Of a DNA stretch of 64,000 nucleotides, positions 30,157-38,829 are shown one piece after another. The notes beneath the pieces are model-generated. The model made no database searches. It was given only the letters and a program-made list of their open reading frames with translations, and had not been told where the DNA came from. The position numbers were made by a program, and so were the translations under genes. Source of the stretch: Mycobacterium florentinum (lineage in GTDB: Bacteria; Actinomycetota; Actinomycetes; Mycobacteriales; Mycobacteriaceae). The stretch is from assembly GCF_010730355.1 (NCBI RefSeq), contig NZ_AP022576.1, positions 1,860,001-1,924,000 on the forward strand, given 5' to 3'. Numbering within the stretch: the stretch's first letter is position 1; each line of letters opens with the position of its first letter.

Positions 30157-30714
30157 GTGGGTGCAACACGACGCGCGCAAACCAGCAACGAAAGTCGGCA
30201 ACTCCTGATCGCTGCTGCCGCAGAGCTTTTCGCCGAACAGGGCTTCCGGAAAACCACGGTCGCCGACGTCGCGGATCGGGCCGGCATCAGCCGCGGTTCC
30301 ATCCCGTGGCATTTCGGCAACAAAGACGGACTGCTGGAAGCCGTGATCGAGGACTTCTCGACCAACTGGCGGGACGCGGACCCACCCGACGACGGGCCGG
30401 CGGCGGGCTTCGATCAGCTCCTGCACTTCGTGCGACAGCCCGAAACTCGGCTGCTCATCACCCTGCTCGCCGAGGCCGTGGAGCCCAATTCCCCGGTACG
30501 CGGCTTCTACGTCGAACTGCATCGCATGATGCGTAAGTGGGTGTCCGACTGGACCATGGGGGCTCCGATACCCGCCGGCGTCAGCTCCGAGGAATTCGGC
30601 GTCGCCCTCACGGGCGCGATTATCGGCGCCCACCAGCAATGGCGGGTGTCCCCCGACGACATCGACATCGACTGTGTGTTCGGCACTCTCAAGGTGATCT
30701 TCCTTCAGAGCTGA
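30157..30714 (+). CDS. TetR-family regulator of the mce island
   Basis: A 185-residue TetR protein. The helix-turn-helix is TTVADVADRAGISRGSIPWHFGNKDGLLEAV (recognition part ISRGSIPWHFGNKDGLL); the C-terminal ligand domain is unassigned. It begins with GTG at 30157. It is transcribed away from the yrbE-mce operon and its 3' end overlaps the convergent ferredoxin gene by 10 bp. Its position between two operons with matching promoters makes it the likely local controller. KstR-type TnnAAC/GTTnnA sites are not evident. Confidence 0.9.
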   Translation: MGATRRAQTSNESRQLLIAAAAELFAEQGFRKTTVADVADRAGISRGSIPWHFGNKDGLLEAVIEDFSTNWRDADPPDDGPAAGFDQLLHFVRQPETRLLITLLAEAVEPNSPVRGFYVELHRMMRKWVSDWTMGAPIPAGVSSEEFGVALTGAIIGAHQQWRVSPDDIDIDCVFGTLKVIFLQS

Positions 30715-30923
30715 TTTCCGTCGGCGTCGAAGACGTCGATGGCCGCCACCGGACACATGCCCGCGGCCTTTAATACCTGGACGGTCTGCCCGCGGGGTTC
30801 GGCGTCCAGCAAAGTGACCCAACCACTTTCATCGGCACTAAACACTTTGGGAGCGTGGCGTATACAGTAGCCGCTTGCCATGCAGGTTTCCGACCTCACC
30901 TCAACGTGCACGACGTCGCTCAC
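30705..30923 (-). CDS. 3Fe-4S ferredoxin, P450 redox partner
   Basis: A 72-residue ferredoxin with the mycobacterial CXX?XXC...CP pattern: Cys14-Met-Ala-Ser-Gly-Tyr-Cys20 and Cys57-Pro58. The position that is Cys in 4Fe-4S proteins is Ser17, so a 3Fe-4S cluster is expected. Its ATG overlaps the P450 stop by 4 bp, so it should deliver electrons to that P450. Its 3' end overlaps the convergent tetR by 10 bp. Confidence 0.93.
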   Translation of the reverse strand: MSDVVHVEVRSETCMASGYCIRHAPKVFSADESGWVTLLDAEPRGQTVQVLKAAGMCPVAAIDVFDADGNQL

Positions 30924-32179
30924 AACGTCACCGGCCGCGATTCCCAGCCTCGCGCAACCACGTTCACGGTGCGCCGTACCGGCGGCCGACTGCCCTCGCG
31001 AATGTCGGGGAATGCCGCCAGCAGCTTACCGAGGATGACCGTTCCCTCCAGCCGGGCCAAGGGAGCGCCAACACAGTAATGAATGCCGTGGAAGAACGCG
31101 AGATGCTTGTTGTCGGTACGCCGAATGTCGAAGACCGACGCATCCGGAAATGCCCGTGGATCCCGGTTCGCGGCCGGAATACAGGGCATCACAAGAGTTC
31201 CCGGTGCCAGCGGGTGCTCGCCCACAACCGTCTCGGTGGTTACCTTGCGGACAGTCAGGTGCAGGGGCGGGTCAAATCGCAGCATCTCTTCGACCGCGGC
31301 CGGCATCAGCGCGGGATCACCGACCAAGGCGTCTTTGGCGTCGGGGTGCGCCATCAGCAATGTGATGCCGTTGCCTACCAAGTTGGTGGTGGTCTCGTTG
31401 CCCGCGACCAACAACAGCGCCACCTGGGAAACCATGTCGTGCTGGGTGAGCACGTCTCCGTCGAACGTTTTCGTCGCGAGCATCTGGGAGATCAGATCGT
31501 CACCCGGCGCGGCACGACGCTGCTCGATCAACTCGCTTAGGTAGTCGAACAGGACCAGGCTGGTTCGGATCGCTTGATCACGACGGTCACCCGTCACCAT
31601 CAGATCGAATGTCGAGGCATAGGCGAAGGACCATTCGCGGAAGTGTTGCCACATGTCTTTCGGCACGCCCAAGATGCGGGCGATCACCGCGACCGGAACC
31701 TCGGCCGCCAAATTCATCAGATCGATTTCCTGTCCCCGCTCGTAGCGGGCCAGCGCCTCATCGGTGATCTCCGCGACGACTCGCCGCCAGCCGCTGACCG
31801 CATCCGGGGTGAATGCATGCCGAAAGGTAGACCGCACCTGGGTGTGGCGCGGTGGATCAGACGCCATGAAAAGTCGACTGGCGATGTCGACGAACCGGCG
31901 GTGCTCGGGATCGGAGGGATCGTGGATTCCCGGGCCGGTGAGATAGAAAATGTCACTGGAGAAGGTCTTGGGGCCCGCGCCAATCCTTCGGACGTCGTCG
32001 AAACGGGTCACCAGCACGGCCTGCAAAATCTCCGCCGCATGAACACCGTCACCCATTTCCCGCAGTGCGTCATAGTACGGAAACGGATCCTGCTTCGCTC
32101 CGCCGAACAACTCGCCGAGTAACCGAGCGGATTCACCGGCGCTCGCCGTTGCCTGCTTTTCCGCGTTCGACATCGTCAT
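30920..32179 (-). CDS. Cytochrome P450
   Basis: A 419-residue soluble bacterial P450. The I-helix oxygen-binding motif is LLVAGNETTTNL, the K-helix ExxR is EEMLRF and the heme thiolate loop is FFHGIHYCVGAPLARLEG. The ATG at 32179 follows AAGGAGGG directly; a longer in-frame extension is ignored. It sits between fadD (10-bp gap) and its ferredoxin (4-bp overlap). The CYP family and substrate are not assignable by reading; the neighbourhood points to a lipid, sterol or cyclic acid. Confidence 0.95.
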   Translation of the reverse strand: MTMSNAEKQATASAGESARLLGELFGGAKQDPFPYYDALREMGDGVHAAEILQAVLVTRFDDVRRIGAGPKTFSSDIFYLTGPGIHDPSDPEHRRFVDIASRLFMASDPPRHTQVRSTFRHAFTPDAVSGWRRVVAEITDEALARYERGQEIDLMNLAAEVPVAVIARILGVPKDMWQHFREWSFAYASTFDLMVTGDRRDQAIRTSLVLFDYLSELIEQRRAAPGDDLISQMLATKTFDGDVLTQHDMVSQVALLLVAGNETTTNLVGNGITLLMAHPDAKDALVGDPALMPAAVEEMLRFDPPLHLTVRKVTTETVVGEHPLAPGTLVMPCIPAANRDPRAFPDASVFDIRRTDNKHLAFFHGIHYCVGAPLARLEGTVILGKLLAAFPDIREGSRPPVRRTVNVVARGWESRPVTL

Positions 32180-32189
32180 GTTCCCTCCT

Positions 32190-33731
32190 TCACAAAGGAC
32201 CTCGGCCACTCGAAACCATCTCAGCGACTTTATGTTTGAGAATTTTTCCGGCTCCCGATATCGGCAAGCCGTCGACAAAGGTGATGGCCTGGGGCACCTT
32301 GTAACCTGCGATCAGCACCCGGCAGTGATCCCGCAGTTCTGTTTCGGACACCACCGCGCCTGGCCGAAGCACGACTGCCGCATGCACCGCTTCTCCCCAG
32401 CGCTCATTCGGAATGCCCACGACGGCACATGTTTCGACGCCCGGATGCTCGGACAAAGCGTTCTCGACCTCGGTGGAGTACACGTTCTCACCGCCGGTGA
32501 TAATCATGTCCTTGATGCGATCCACGATGTGGATGTAGCCGTCGGCGTCGAGATAGCCGGCGTCCCCGGTGTGCATCCATCCCCCGCGCAGCGCCGCCGC
32601 GGTCGCCTCAGGCTGGTTGAGATAGCCCACCATCACATTGCCGCCGCGGACCAGCACCTCACCGACCGTTCCGGTCTCAACATCGCGATCCTGCGCGTCA
32701 ACGACCCGAAGCTCGGTGTTCAGCACACTCGTTCCATTCGAACGGCGTCGGATCGGATCCAAATGGTCCCGCTTTGACAGGATCGCCCCGAACGGCGCGA
32801 GCTCGGTCATGCCATACCCCTGTATGAAGCCGGCCGCGCGAAACACACCAATCGCCTTATCCAGCAACGCTTCCGACATGGAAGATGCACCGTAGATGAC
32901 ACTCTGGACCGAGTCGAACGCGGCCGGATCAGGGTCGTTGCCGACCAGCATCTGCACCATCGTCGGCACCAACAGGATGTCGGTGACGCCGTGCTGCAGC
33001 GTGGTCTGCGCGACCGATTCGGGAGTGAAGGACGAGAGGGTCACGTGCGTTGAGCCCACCTGGTTGGCCAGGGTCCAAACACCAATCGCGGCCAGGTGGA
33101 ACATCGGCGCCACGTGCAGGCAGCTGCCGCCCCGGGTCACCAACTCGTGCTCAGTCGCCAGGGCGCCGAACGCGGCGATCAACATGTTGGCGTGGCTCAA
33201 CATCACTGCCTTGGAACGGCCCGTCGTCCCACCGGTGTAGAACAGTCCAAACAGATCGTCCCCACCGCGCATTCGGTCCGGCAGTGGCGAACTCTGCGCC
33301 ACCAGCTGGTCGTAATCCAACAATTCCTCCGGCGGGGGCCCGTCCGCCATGTGGATCACCGCCGCCAGCCCGGGTAGACGCTCGCGCAGTTCGGGCACCA
33401 AATTGGTGAACGCCTGGTCGACGAACAGGATCTCGACCCCGGACTCGTCCAACGCGTACACCATTTCCGGTAGCGCCCACCGGGTGTTGATGGGGTTGAC
33501 GACGCCTCCGCTCCACGGTATCGCCATCAAAGCCTCGTGGTAGCGGTCGGAATTGTGGGCGAGAATCCCGACTCGATCGTCGTCGGTGACACCCAGTGCC
33601 GCGAGCGCGCCGGCCAGCCTGGCGATCCGGTCGGCGGACTCGGCGACCGTACGAGTTCGCCCGTTGTGTATCGTTGCCGCTCGCTGCGGCTGTAGTCGCA
33701 GCGAGCGATGCACGGCCTGGGTCATCCACAT
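32190..33731 (-). CDS. Fatty acid/carboxylate-CoA ligase (FadD type)
   Basis: A 513-residue ANL-superfamily acyl-CoA synthetase that forms an acyl-adenylate and then a CoA thioester. The P-loop is LFYTGGTTGRSKAV, the A5 motif GYGMTELAP, the A7/A8 region GGWMHTGDAGYLDADGYIHIVDRIKDMI (key part HTGDAGYLDADGYI), and the A10 lysine lies in ISGAGKILKHK. ATG 33731 has GGAGG at good spacing; 33725 is an alternative. It should activate the acid imported by the Mce system. Chain-length preference is unknown. Confidence 0.95.
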   Translation of the reverse strand: MWMTQAVHRSLRLQPQRAATIHNGRTRTVAESADRIARLAGALAALGVTDDDRVGILAHNSDRYHEALMAIPWSGGVVNPINTRWALPEMVYALDESGVEILFVDQAFTNLVPELRERLPGLAAVIHMADGPPPEELLDYDQLVAQSSPLPDRMRGGDDLFGLFYTGGTTGRSKAVMLSHANMLIAAFGALATEHELVTRGGSCLHVAPMFHLAAIGVWTLANQVGSTHVTLSSFTPESVAQTTLQHGVTDILLVPTMVQMLVGNDPDPAAFDSVQSVIYGASSMSEALLDKAIGVFRAAGFIQGYGMTELAPFGAILSKRDHLDPIRRRSNGTSVLNTELRVVDAQDRDVETGTVGEVLVRGGNVMVGYLNQPEATAAALRGGWMHTGDAGYLDADGYIHIVDRIKDMIITGGENVYSTEVENALSEHPGVETCAVVGIPNERWGEAVHAAVVLRPGAVVSETELRDHCRVLIAGYKVPQAITFVDGLPISGAGKILKHKVAEMVSSGRGPL

Positions 33732-33783
33732 CGGTCGGCCTCCGGACGCCGACGGCAAGGCGCCACCGTTTCCCGCAGCACGC

Positions 33784-35730
33784 TCACTGCCGTTTGGTCC
33801 TGGCCGCGAGCCACTCGGCCATTCGGGTGAACAGTTCAACGATACTCAATTGCGGTGTCTCGGTATCGATCTCGCAGTAGCGGCGATAGATGTTGGCGAC
33901 GATGCGCTCGGCGTCTAGCCAGGTGGCGAACTCGCCGAGGTCGATCCGGTCGGCGGCTTCCAGGAAGGTGTGCCCGGCGCGGTGTGCGGAATCGGCGTAC
34001 TCCATAACGAAGCGGAGGTAATCGCGGACGCCCCGGATGCCGTCGGCATCACCGACCGGCCCGTGACCCGGGACCACGATCTCTGGATCGAGAGTCAGCA
34101 TGGCGTCACAGGCTGCCACCCAATTGTCAATCGGACCCGCCCATGCGATTGGAGTACACCCAAAGAACATCAGATCACCAGCGAAAAGCACACCGACATC
34201 CGGAACATGTGCCACGGCGTCGGCGCCCGTGTGAGCAGGGCCGAGGTTATAGATGTCGACGCGCCGTCCTCCGACGTCGAGGCTGTATTCCTTGGCGAAC
34301 GTCACCTCAGGCTGTCGCGCGGTAATGCCCCCAAAATCGAAGCCGCCGAACCGGTCCCGCGCATACGTGGTCAAGACCGGGCCGAGGTCCGCCTTCTGGA
34401 AAAACGCCATCATCTCCGGTGCCATGTCATGGGCGATCTCGTCGGCCGTCGCCTCCGCGGCCACAATTCGTACCGACGGGTCCAGCAGCATGGCGCCGTG
34501 GGTGTGATCCCCGTTGGAATGGGTGATCAGCGCGTCGCGAATGGGCGCGGTGTCGGTGATGGGGGCGAGCGCGTCCAACATTTCGCGAGTCAGTTGCGCG
34601 TCGAAGAGCGTGTCGACCAGCAGGGACTGGCCGTCGCCGGCGACCAAACCCGCATTGCTCCAACCGAATCCGCCGTCAGGCAGGACCCAGGCCCACACCC
34701 GGTCAGCAATCGCGTGTAGGCCGCGGGTGAAGGGGAATCGCGCCGCTGCTCGATTTAGTCGCGGGGGTGGTTCAATCGCGCCAGGACGCGGCCGCGCGGT
34801 CAGCGGTACCGGTGATGCCGAGGCCCGCACGGTCTGGCGGATGTGGCCCAAGCCCTCTACCTCGAGCGTGACAACGTCACCGTCGTGCAGCCAACCCCGA
34901 AACGACGCCAACTCGTTGACGCGAAGGTGCTCGACGAGGGTGCACGTTGGTACTGTCCCTGATCCGAACACCTCACCGGGATACAGCGGAACGCCGCGAG
35001 ACGCGTACGAAATCACCTCGGCAAACGACCAATCCATCGAGGCGGTCGACCCGGTGCCGACCACGTTGCCGTTCACCGATGCGGTCGCCCTCAGGTCCAG
35101 GATGCCGTCGCGGCAGTACGGTGCCAACTCATCAGGGGTGACCAGGAATGGGCCGAGAGTGAGTGCGCTGTCCTTGCCCTTGGCTTGGCCGATACTCAGT
35201 TGCGTATCCAGCATCTGGTGGTCACGCGCCGTCCAGTCGTTGAAAATCGTGTATCCGACGATCTGCTGTTCGGCCTGCTCCACCGTGAGGTCGGCGCCGC
35301 CACCGGCGATGACGGCGCCGACCTCCAACTCGAAGTCCGGCCAGGCGCTGCCGGGCGCGATCGCCACGTCGTCATAGGGTCCGATCACCGTCGATGGACA
35401 CGCGAAGTAGAACGCCGGCGCCCGATACCACACGTCGGACAGCTCGCGTGAACGGCCCAGTGCCACTTGGCAATTACGCATGTGCTCAAGGAAGCAGAGG
35501 CAGTCGCGAACAACTGGCGGACGGGGAATGGGCGCCATCAGTTGCACATCCGCCAAGGCGACTACCGAGTGCGGGGAATGCTGCACACGGACACCAGCCT
35601 CATGCAGCGCCTCCGTGCCGGCGGATATCAGGTCGATCAACGTTGCGCCGGGGGGCAAAGCATGGATCGCGTCGTCGAAGACCACACCGACCAGTGGACC
35701 TTCCGCCGCCCGATAGGTGGCCCAGCGCAT
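33784..35730 (-). CDS. Fusion of a fumarylacetoacetate-hydrolase domain and a metallo-beta-lactamase domain
   Basis: A 648-residue two-domain protein. Residues about 1-310 form an FAH-type domain (acidic metal residues in [12 protein letters not shown] at 131-141 and [12 protein letters not shown]; conserved [16 protein letters not shown]). A Pro-rich linker (312-325) leads to an MBL-fold domain with [11 protein letters not shown] (403-413), GPAHTGAD (497-504), AGDLMFFG and PGHGP (554-558). FAH enzymes hydrolyse or hydrate acylpyruvate-like compounds; MBL proteins hydrolyse esters, thioesters or lactones. The frame is continuous with no internal ribosome-binding site. It is the first gene of the FadD-P450-ferredoxin operon; ATG 35730 follows GGAGGTG. 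Confidence 0.9.
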   Translation of the reverse strand: MRWATYRAAEGPLVGVVFDDAIHALPPGATLIDLISAGTEALHEAGVRVQHSPHSVVALADVQLMAPIPRPPVVRDCLCFLEHMRNCQVALGRSRELSDVWYRAPAFYFACPSTVIGPYDDVAIAPGSAWPDFELEVGAVIAGGGADLTVEQAEQQIVGYTIFNDWTARDHQMLDTQLSIGQAKGKDSALTLGPFLVTPDELAPYCRDGILDLRATASVNGNVVGTGSTASMDWSFAEVISYASRGVPLYPGEVFGSGTVPTCTLVEHLRVNELASFRGWLHDGDVVTLEVEGLGHIRQTVRASASPVPLTARPRPGAIEPPPRLNRAAARFPFTRGLHAIADRVWAWVLPDGGFGWSNAGLVAGDGQSLLVDTLFDAQLTREMLDALAPITDTAPIRDALITHSNGDHTHGAMLLDPSVRIVAAEATADEIAHDMAPEMMAFFQKADLGPVLTTYARDRFGGFDFGGITARQPEVTFAKEYSLDVGGRRVDIYNLGPAHTGADAVAHVPDVGVLFAGDLMFFGCTPIAWAGPIDNWVAACDAMLTLDPEIVVPGHGPVGDADGIRGVRDYLRFVMEYADSAHRAGHTFLEAADRIDLGEFATWLDAERIVANIYRRYCEIDTETPQLSIVELFTRMAEWLAARTKRQ

Positions 35731-35768
35731 CAACACCTCCGTTTGTGAACCGCGTTTCTATGTCAGTC

Positions 35769-35797
35769 AACATACAATCGGTCGATCATCATGTAAA
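35769..35797 (-). promoter_or_regulatory. SigA-like promoter of the FAH-MBL/fadD/P450 operon
   Basis: On the minus strand: -35 TTTACA (35792-35797), a 17-bp spacer, -10 TATGTT (35769-35774), about 38 bp before the ATG. Hexamers, spacing and flanking bases match the mce-operon promoter at 30083-30111, although the spacer sequences differ. Confidence 0.75.
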
Positions 35798-35869
35798 GTC
35801 TCGCGATGGTCCGACAATTCGTGGGTTTCGGCAGTCGACACGCAGATCTCGCTGCTAAAGGAGGGTTCG

Positions 35870-37338
35870 GTGCGAGGCACGGCAAGAGTGGTAGGTGTCG
35901 GAATGGTCCCGTTCGCAACACCGAGTAGAAGCCAGACCCACGACGTACTCGCCCGCGGCGCCGTCACGGCGGCACTCGGCAACGCGGGAATCGACTACGG
36001 CCCCATACAGCAGGCCTACGTCGGGTATGTGTACGACGACTCGATTAGCGGCCAGTTCACGCTCTACGGGATCGGGACGACCGGCATCCCGGTGATCAAC
36101 GTCAATAACAACTGTGCGACCGGATCCAGCGCACTGTGGGTGGCCCGTCAAGCTGTCGAAAGCGGTAGCGCTGATTGCGTGCTGGCCGTGGGCTTCGAGC
36201 AGATGCAGGGCGACGCCTTGGCCGTGCAATGGGCTGACCGGCCAGATCCACTCACCGAATTCCTCAGTACGGCAACGATTCTGCAGGGAGATGAACCCGG
36301 CGTACCGTTGTCGATATCACCATCCCCGACCCCGGGCCAGGAGAGGGTGGTGGTCACAGTAGTTGCCTGCGGCGTCTGCCACACGGACCTGACCTACCGC
36401 GCGGGAGGCATTCACGACGAGTACCCGTTCCTGCTCGGCTATGAGGCGGCAGGCACTGTCGAGACGGTCGTCTCTGGCGTAATCAGCATCAGGCCAGGAG
36501 ATTTCGTGATCCTTAACTGGCGCGCGGCGTGCGGGCAATGCCGAGCATGCAAACGCGCCAGGCCCTGGTACTGCTTCGACGCCCTCAACGCCGCGCAGAA
36601 GATGACGCTTTCAGACGGCACTGAGCTCACCCCGCGCTGGGCATCGGCGCGTTCGCGGACAAGACACTGGTGCATGAGGGGCAGTGCCCCAAAGTCGACC
36701 CGCGAGCCAACCGGGCCGTCGCTGGCCTACTGGGCTGCGGCGTGATGGGGGGCATCGGTGCGGCGATCAACACCGCAGCGGTGAACCGCGACGACACGGT
36801 GGCGGTGATCGGCTGCGGCGGCGTTGGCGACGCCGCGATCGCGGGAGCGCGGCCCGTGGGCGCCAAGGTGATCATCGCCGTCGACACCGACAACACGAAA
36901 CTGAACTGGGCCCGTCACTTTGGGGCGACCCACACCATCAACGCTCGCGAGCTAGACGTCGTGGAGACGATCCAGGATATGACCGACGGCTTTGGCGCCG
37001 ATGGGGTGATCGACGCAGTTGGGCGGCCCGAGACGTGGAAGCAGGCGTTCTGCGCTCGCGACCTCGCCGGAATAGTTGTGCTGGTAAGAGTTCCGACTCC
37101 CGACATACACATCGACATGCCGCTAGTCGACTTCTTTTCCCGCGGCGGGGCGTTGAAGTCGTCGTGGTATGGAGACTACCTGCCCGAACGTGACTTTCCC
37201 ACCCTGATCGATCTCTCCCTGCAAGGTCGGCTCCCGCTCCAGAAATTCGTCACGGAACACATCGGACTGGACGGTATCGAGGAGGCGTTCGAGAAGATGC
37301 ATTCCGGAGCGGTGCTGCGATCGGTGGTCGTGCTATGA
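35870..37338 (+). pseudogene. Chimeric pseudogene: thiolase (lipid-transfer protein) fragment joined to a frameshifted MscR-like dehydrogenase
   Basis: From a good GTG (35870, AAAGGAGG upstream) to about 36280 the frame encodes the first ~135 residues of an SCP-x/Ltp-type thiolase ([30 protein letters not shown] with the active Cys). It then runs into an NAD/mycothiol-dependent S-(hydroxymethyl)mycothiol dehydrogenase (MscR-like) lacking its first residues. The dehydrogenase is broken at least three times: near 36311 (-1), near 36343 (+1) and at 36632-36633 (-1), after which [11 protein letters not shown] continues in another frame to 37338. Zinc-site residues ([18 protein letters not shown]) remain readable. 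It overlaps the DUF732 gene by 4 bp. Confidence 0.88.
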
Positions 37339-37766
37339 CGAACGGTATGCAGCGAATTCGTGCGCGGCGTTCGCCCAGTGTGCTGCACAAGATTTCCCGC
37401 GTGAGGCTCGGCAAGTCGCTCGCCACAGTGATAGTCGCCGCTGCTGCGGGCTTAGCCCCACAAACCCCCGCGCCGCGAGCACACGCCGCTCCGGCACCGG
37501 AGGTGGAGTACATGTACGACGTAGCGGTGCGGCGGCACTACAACTTTCCCAACAATGATGCGCTCGGCTACGGCCGAGGGATTTGCGACGAGGTCAGGAA
37601 TGGCGATGGCTACGGCCAAGTGATGGGTGACGTCAAGCGTGAGGTGACCTCGAGCGATGAATTCGCGGCCAATTATCTGGTCTCGTACGCTGTCAACCTG
37701 TTGTGCCCTGATTTGATCTGGCAGCTGCGAAACTCGGCGGCGGGCTATCGACCACCTCCGCAGTAA
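37335..37766 (+). CDS. DUF732-type secreted protein
   Basis: A 143-residue exported protein: an Arg-rich n-region, a hydrophobic segment ([15 protein letters not shown]) and a cleavage-like AHAAP. The mature part has the two cysteines typical of DUF732 (YGRGICDEV and VNLLCPDL) and a Pro-rich end. The start overlaps the dead dehydrogenase by ATGA, so it may have lost its original transcript. It is the last gene before the right repeat of the island. Confidence 0.8.
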   Translation: MTNGMQRIRARRSPSVLHKISRVRLGKSLATVIVAAAAGLAPQTPAPRAHAAPAPEVEYMYDVAVRRHYNFPNNDALGYGRGICDEVRNGDGYGQVMGDVKREVTSSDEFAANYLVSYAVNLLCPDLIWQLRNSAAGYRPPPQ

Positions 37767-37845
37767 CCGTGGGGCGAACGGGGCCAGACCGGGGACGGCG
37801 CAAATCACAACGATCGAACGCGCCGATACAGCCCGAACGTGTCCG

Positions 37846-38829
37846 TCACGCGCTGCCCGACCGCTGAGCCCACGCATTGTCGATCCCGGCCGAATAGGCG
37901 CAGTAGCGCCAGAGGTGTTCGCGTTCCTGTTCGCCGTGCCGCGTCCAAGGCAGATAGTGCTCCGGGCGGGGCCGCCAGTCATGCCAGAACCCGCCGGAGG
38001 GTGGCGCCGGGTCGGTCGCTGCCAGCCAGATCGCGGTGTCGACGCCCTGTTCGGGCGTGCGCGACAGCGGACCGGTGAGCGCCCGGAACGCCGGCAGCGA
38101 CGCCGCCACCCCGGGAGTATCGGACCACCCGGGGTGCATGGAGTAGACGCGGACGCCGTCGTCGGCCCAGTGCCGGGCCAGGATCGGGGTCAACACCACC
38201 TGCATGCGCTTGGTCCGGGCATACGCGGTGGCGCCGCGGTAGGGCTCGTCGAAGTATTCGGGGTCGTCGGTCGGCAGCGAATGGGTGTACATCCCGCCAG
38301 AGGACATCAGGATCACCCGCGGGTTCTCCGCGCCGCGCAGGACCGGAAGCAAGCACTCGGTCAGCAGCGCCGGTCCCAGCACGTGCGTGGCCAGGGTGAC
38401 CTCGTGCCGGTCGGCCGCGAACTCGCGCACCGCCGAGAGATCGGCGACGTCGCACACCTCCACCTGCACGTCGGCGTCCTGGTTCGCGTCGACGATCTCT
38501 TTGCGGGCCAGCTCGCCGCTCGTCTCGTCGCGCACCGTCAACAGCACGCTCGCGCCCAACTGCGCCAGGCCCTTGGCAATCGCCTTGCCGATGCCCCGGT
38601 TCGCGCCTGTGACCAGCGCGGCTTTCCCCTTCAGCGCGTGCGGCTGCGGGTCTTGGGGCCATCCCCAGCTGCGCAGTTGATAGCCGATGCGGGTATAGCC
38701 TCCGACGATCGACCGGTCGAGGGCGGCATCGAGCAGGGACAGCAGGCGAGCGTCAACACCATGCAGTCCGTGGTACCCACCCCGGCGCAAGGCATGCTCT
38801 CGCCGGCATTGGGTAACCCTGGACACCAT
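37846..38829 (-). CDS. Short-chain dehydrogenase/reductase
   Basis: A classical-type SDR, up to 327 residues. The core starts around LLSLLDAALDRSIVGGYTRIGY and contains the cofactor motif TGANRGIGKAIA, the catalytic Ser in VILMSSGG and the YARTK active site (Tyr-x-x-x-Lys in TAYARTKRMQ). The start is uncertain: ATG 38829 gives an N-terminus of low similarity value, but no better codon is seen before the core at about 38740. The last codons lie in the island's right repeat, so the C-terminus (AQRSGSA) may have been altered by the insertion. Confidence 0.88.
   Translation of the reverse strand: MVSRVTQCRREHALRRGGYHGLHGVDARLLSLLDAALDRSIVGGYTRIGYQLRSWGWPQDPQPHALKGKAALVTGANRGIGKAIAKGLAQLGASVLLTVRDETSGELARKEIVDANQDADVQVEVCDVADLSAVREFAADRHEVTLATHVLGPALLTECLLPVLRGAENPRVILMSSGGMYTHSLPTDDPEYFDEPYRGATAYARTKRMQVVLTPILARHWADDGVRVYSMHPGWSDTPGVAASLPAFRALTGPLSRTPEQGVDTAIWLAATDPAPPSGGFWHDWRPRPEHYLPWTRHGEQEREHLWRYCAYSAGIDNAWAQRSGSA
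37847..37870. repeat. Right 24-bp direct repeat bounding the mce island
   Basis: An exact copy of 17239-17262. Here it covers the last codons of the minus-strand SDR gene, whose stop codon starts one base outside the repeat. The distance between copies is 20,608 bp. Confidence 0.9.

Noticed and set aside
17260..37846. Insertion sequence, integrase, CRISPR or tRNA in or beside the island
   Set aside because: No transposase- or recombinase-like protein, spaced repeat array or tRNA-like clover-leaf was seen anywhere in the window.
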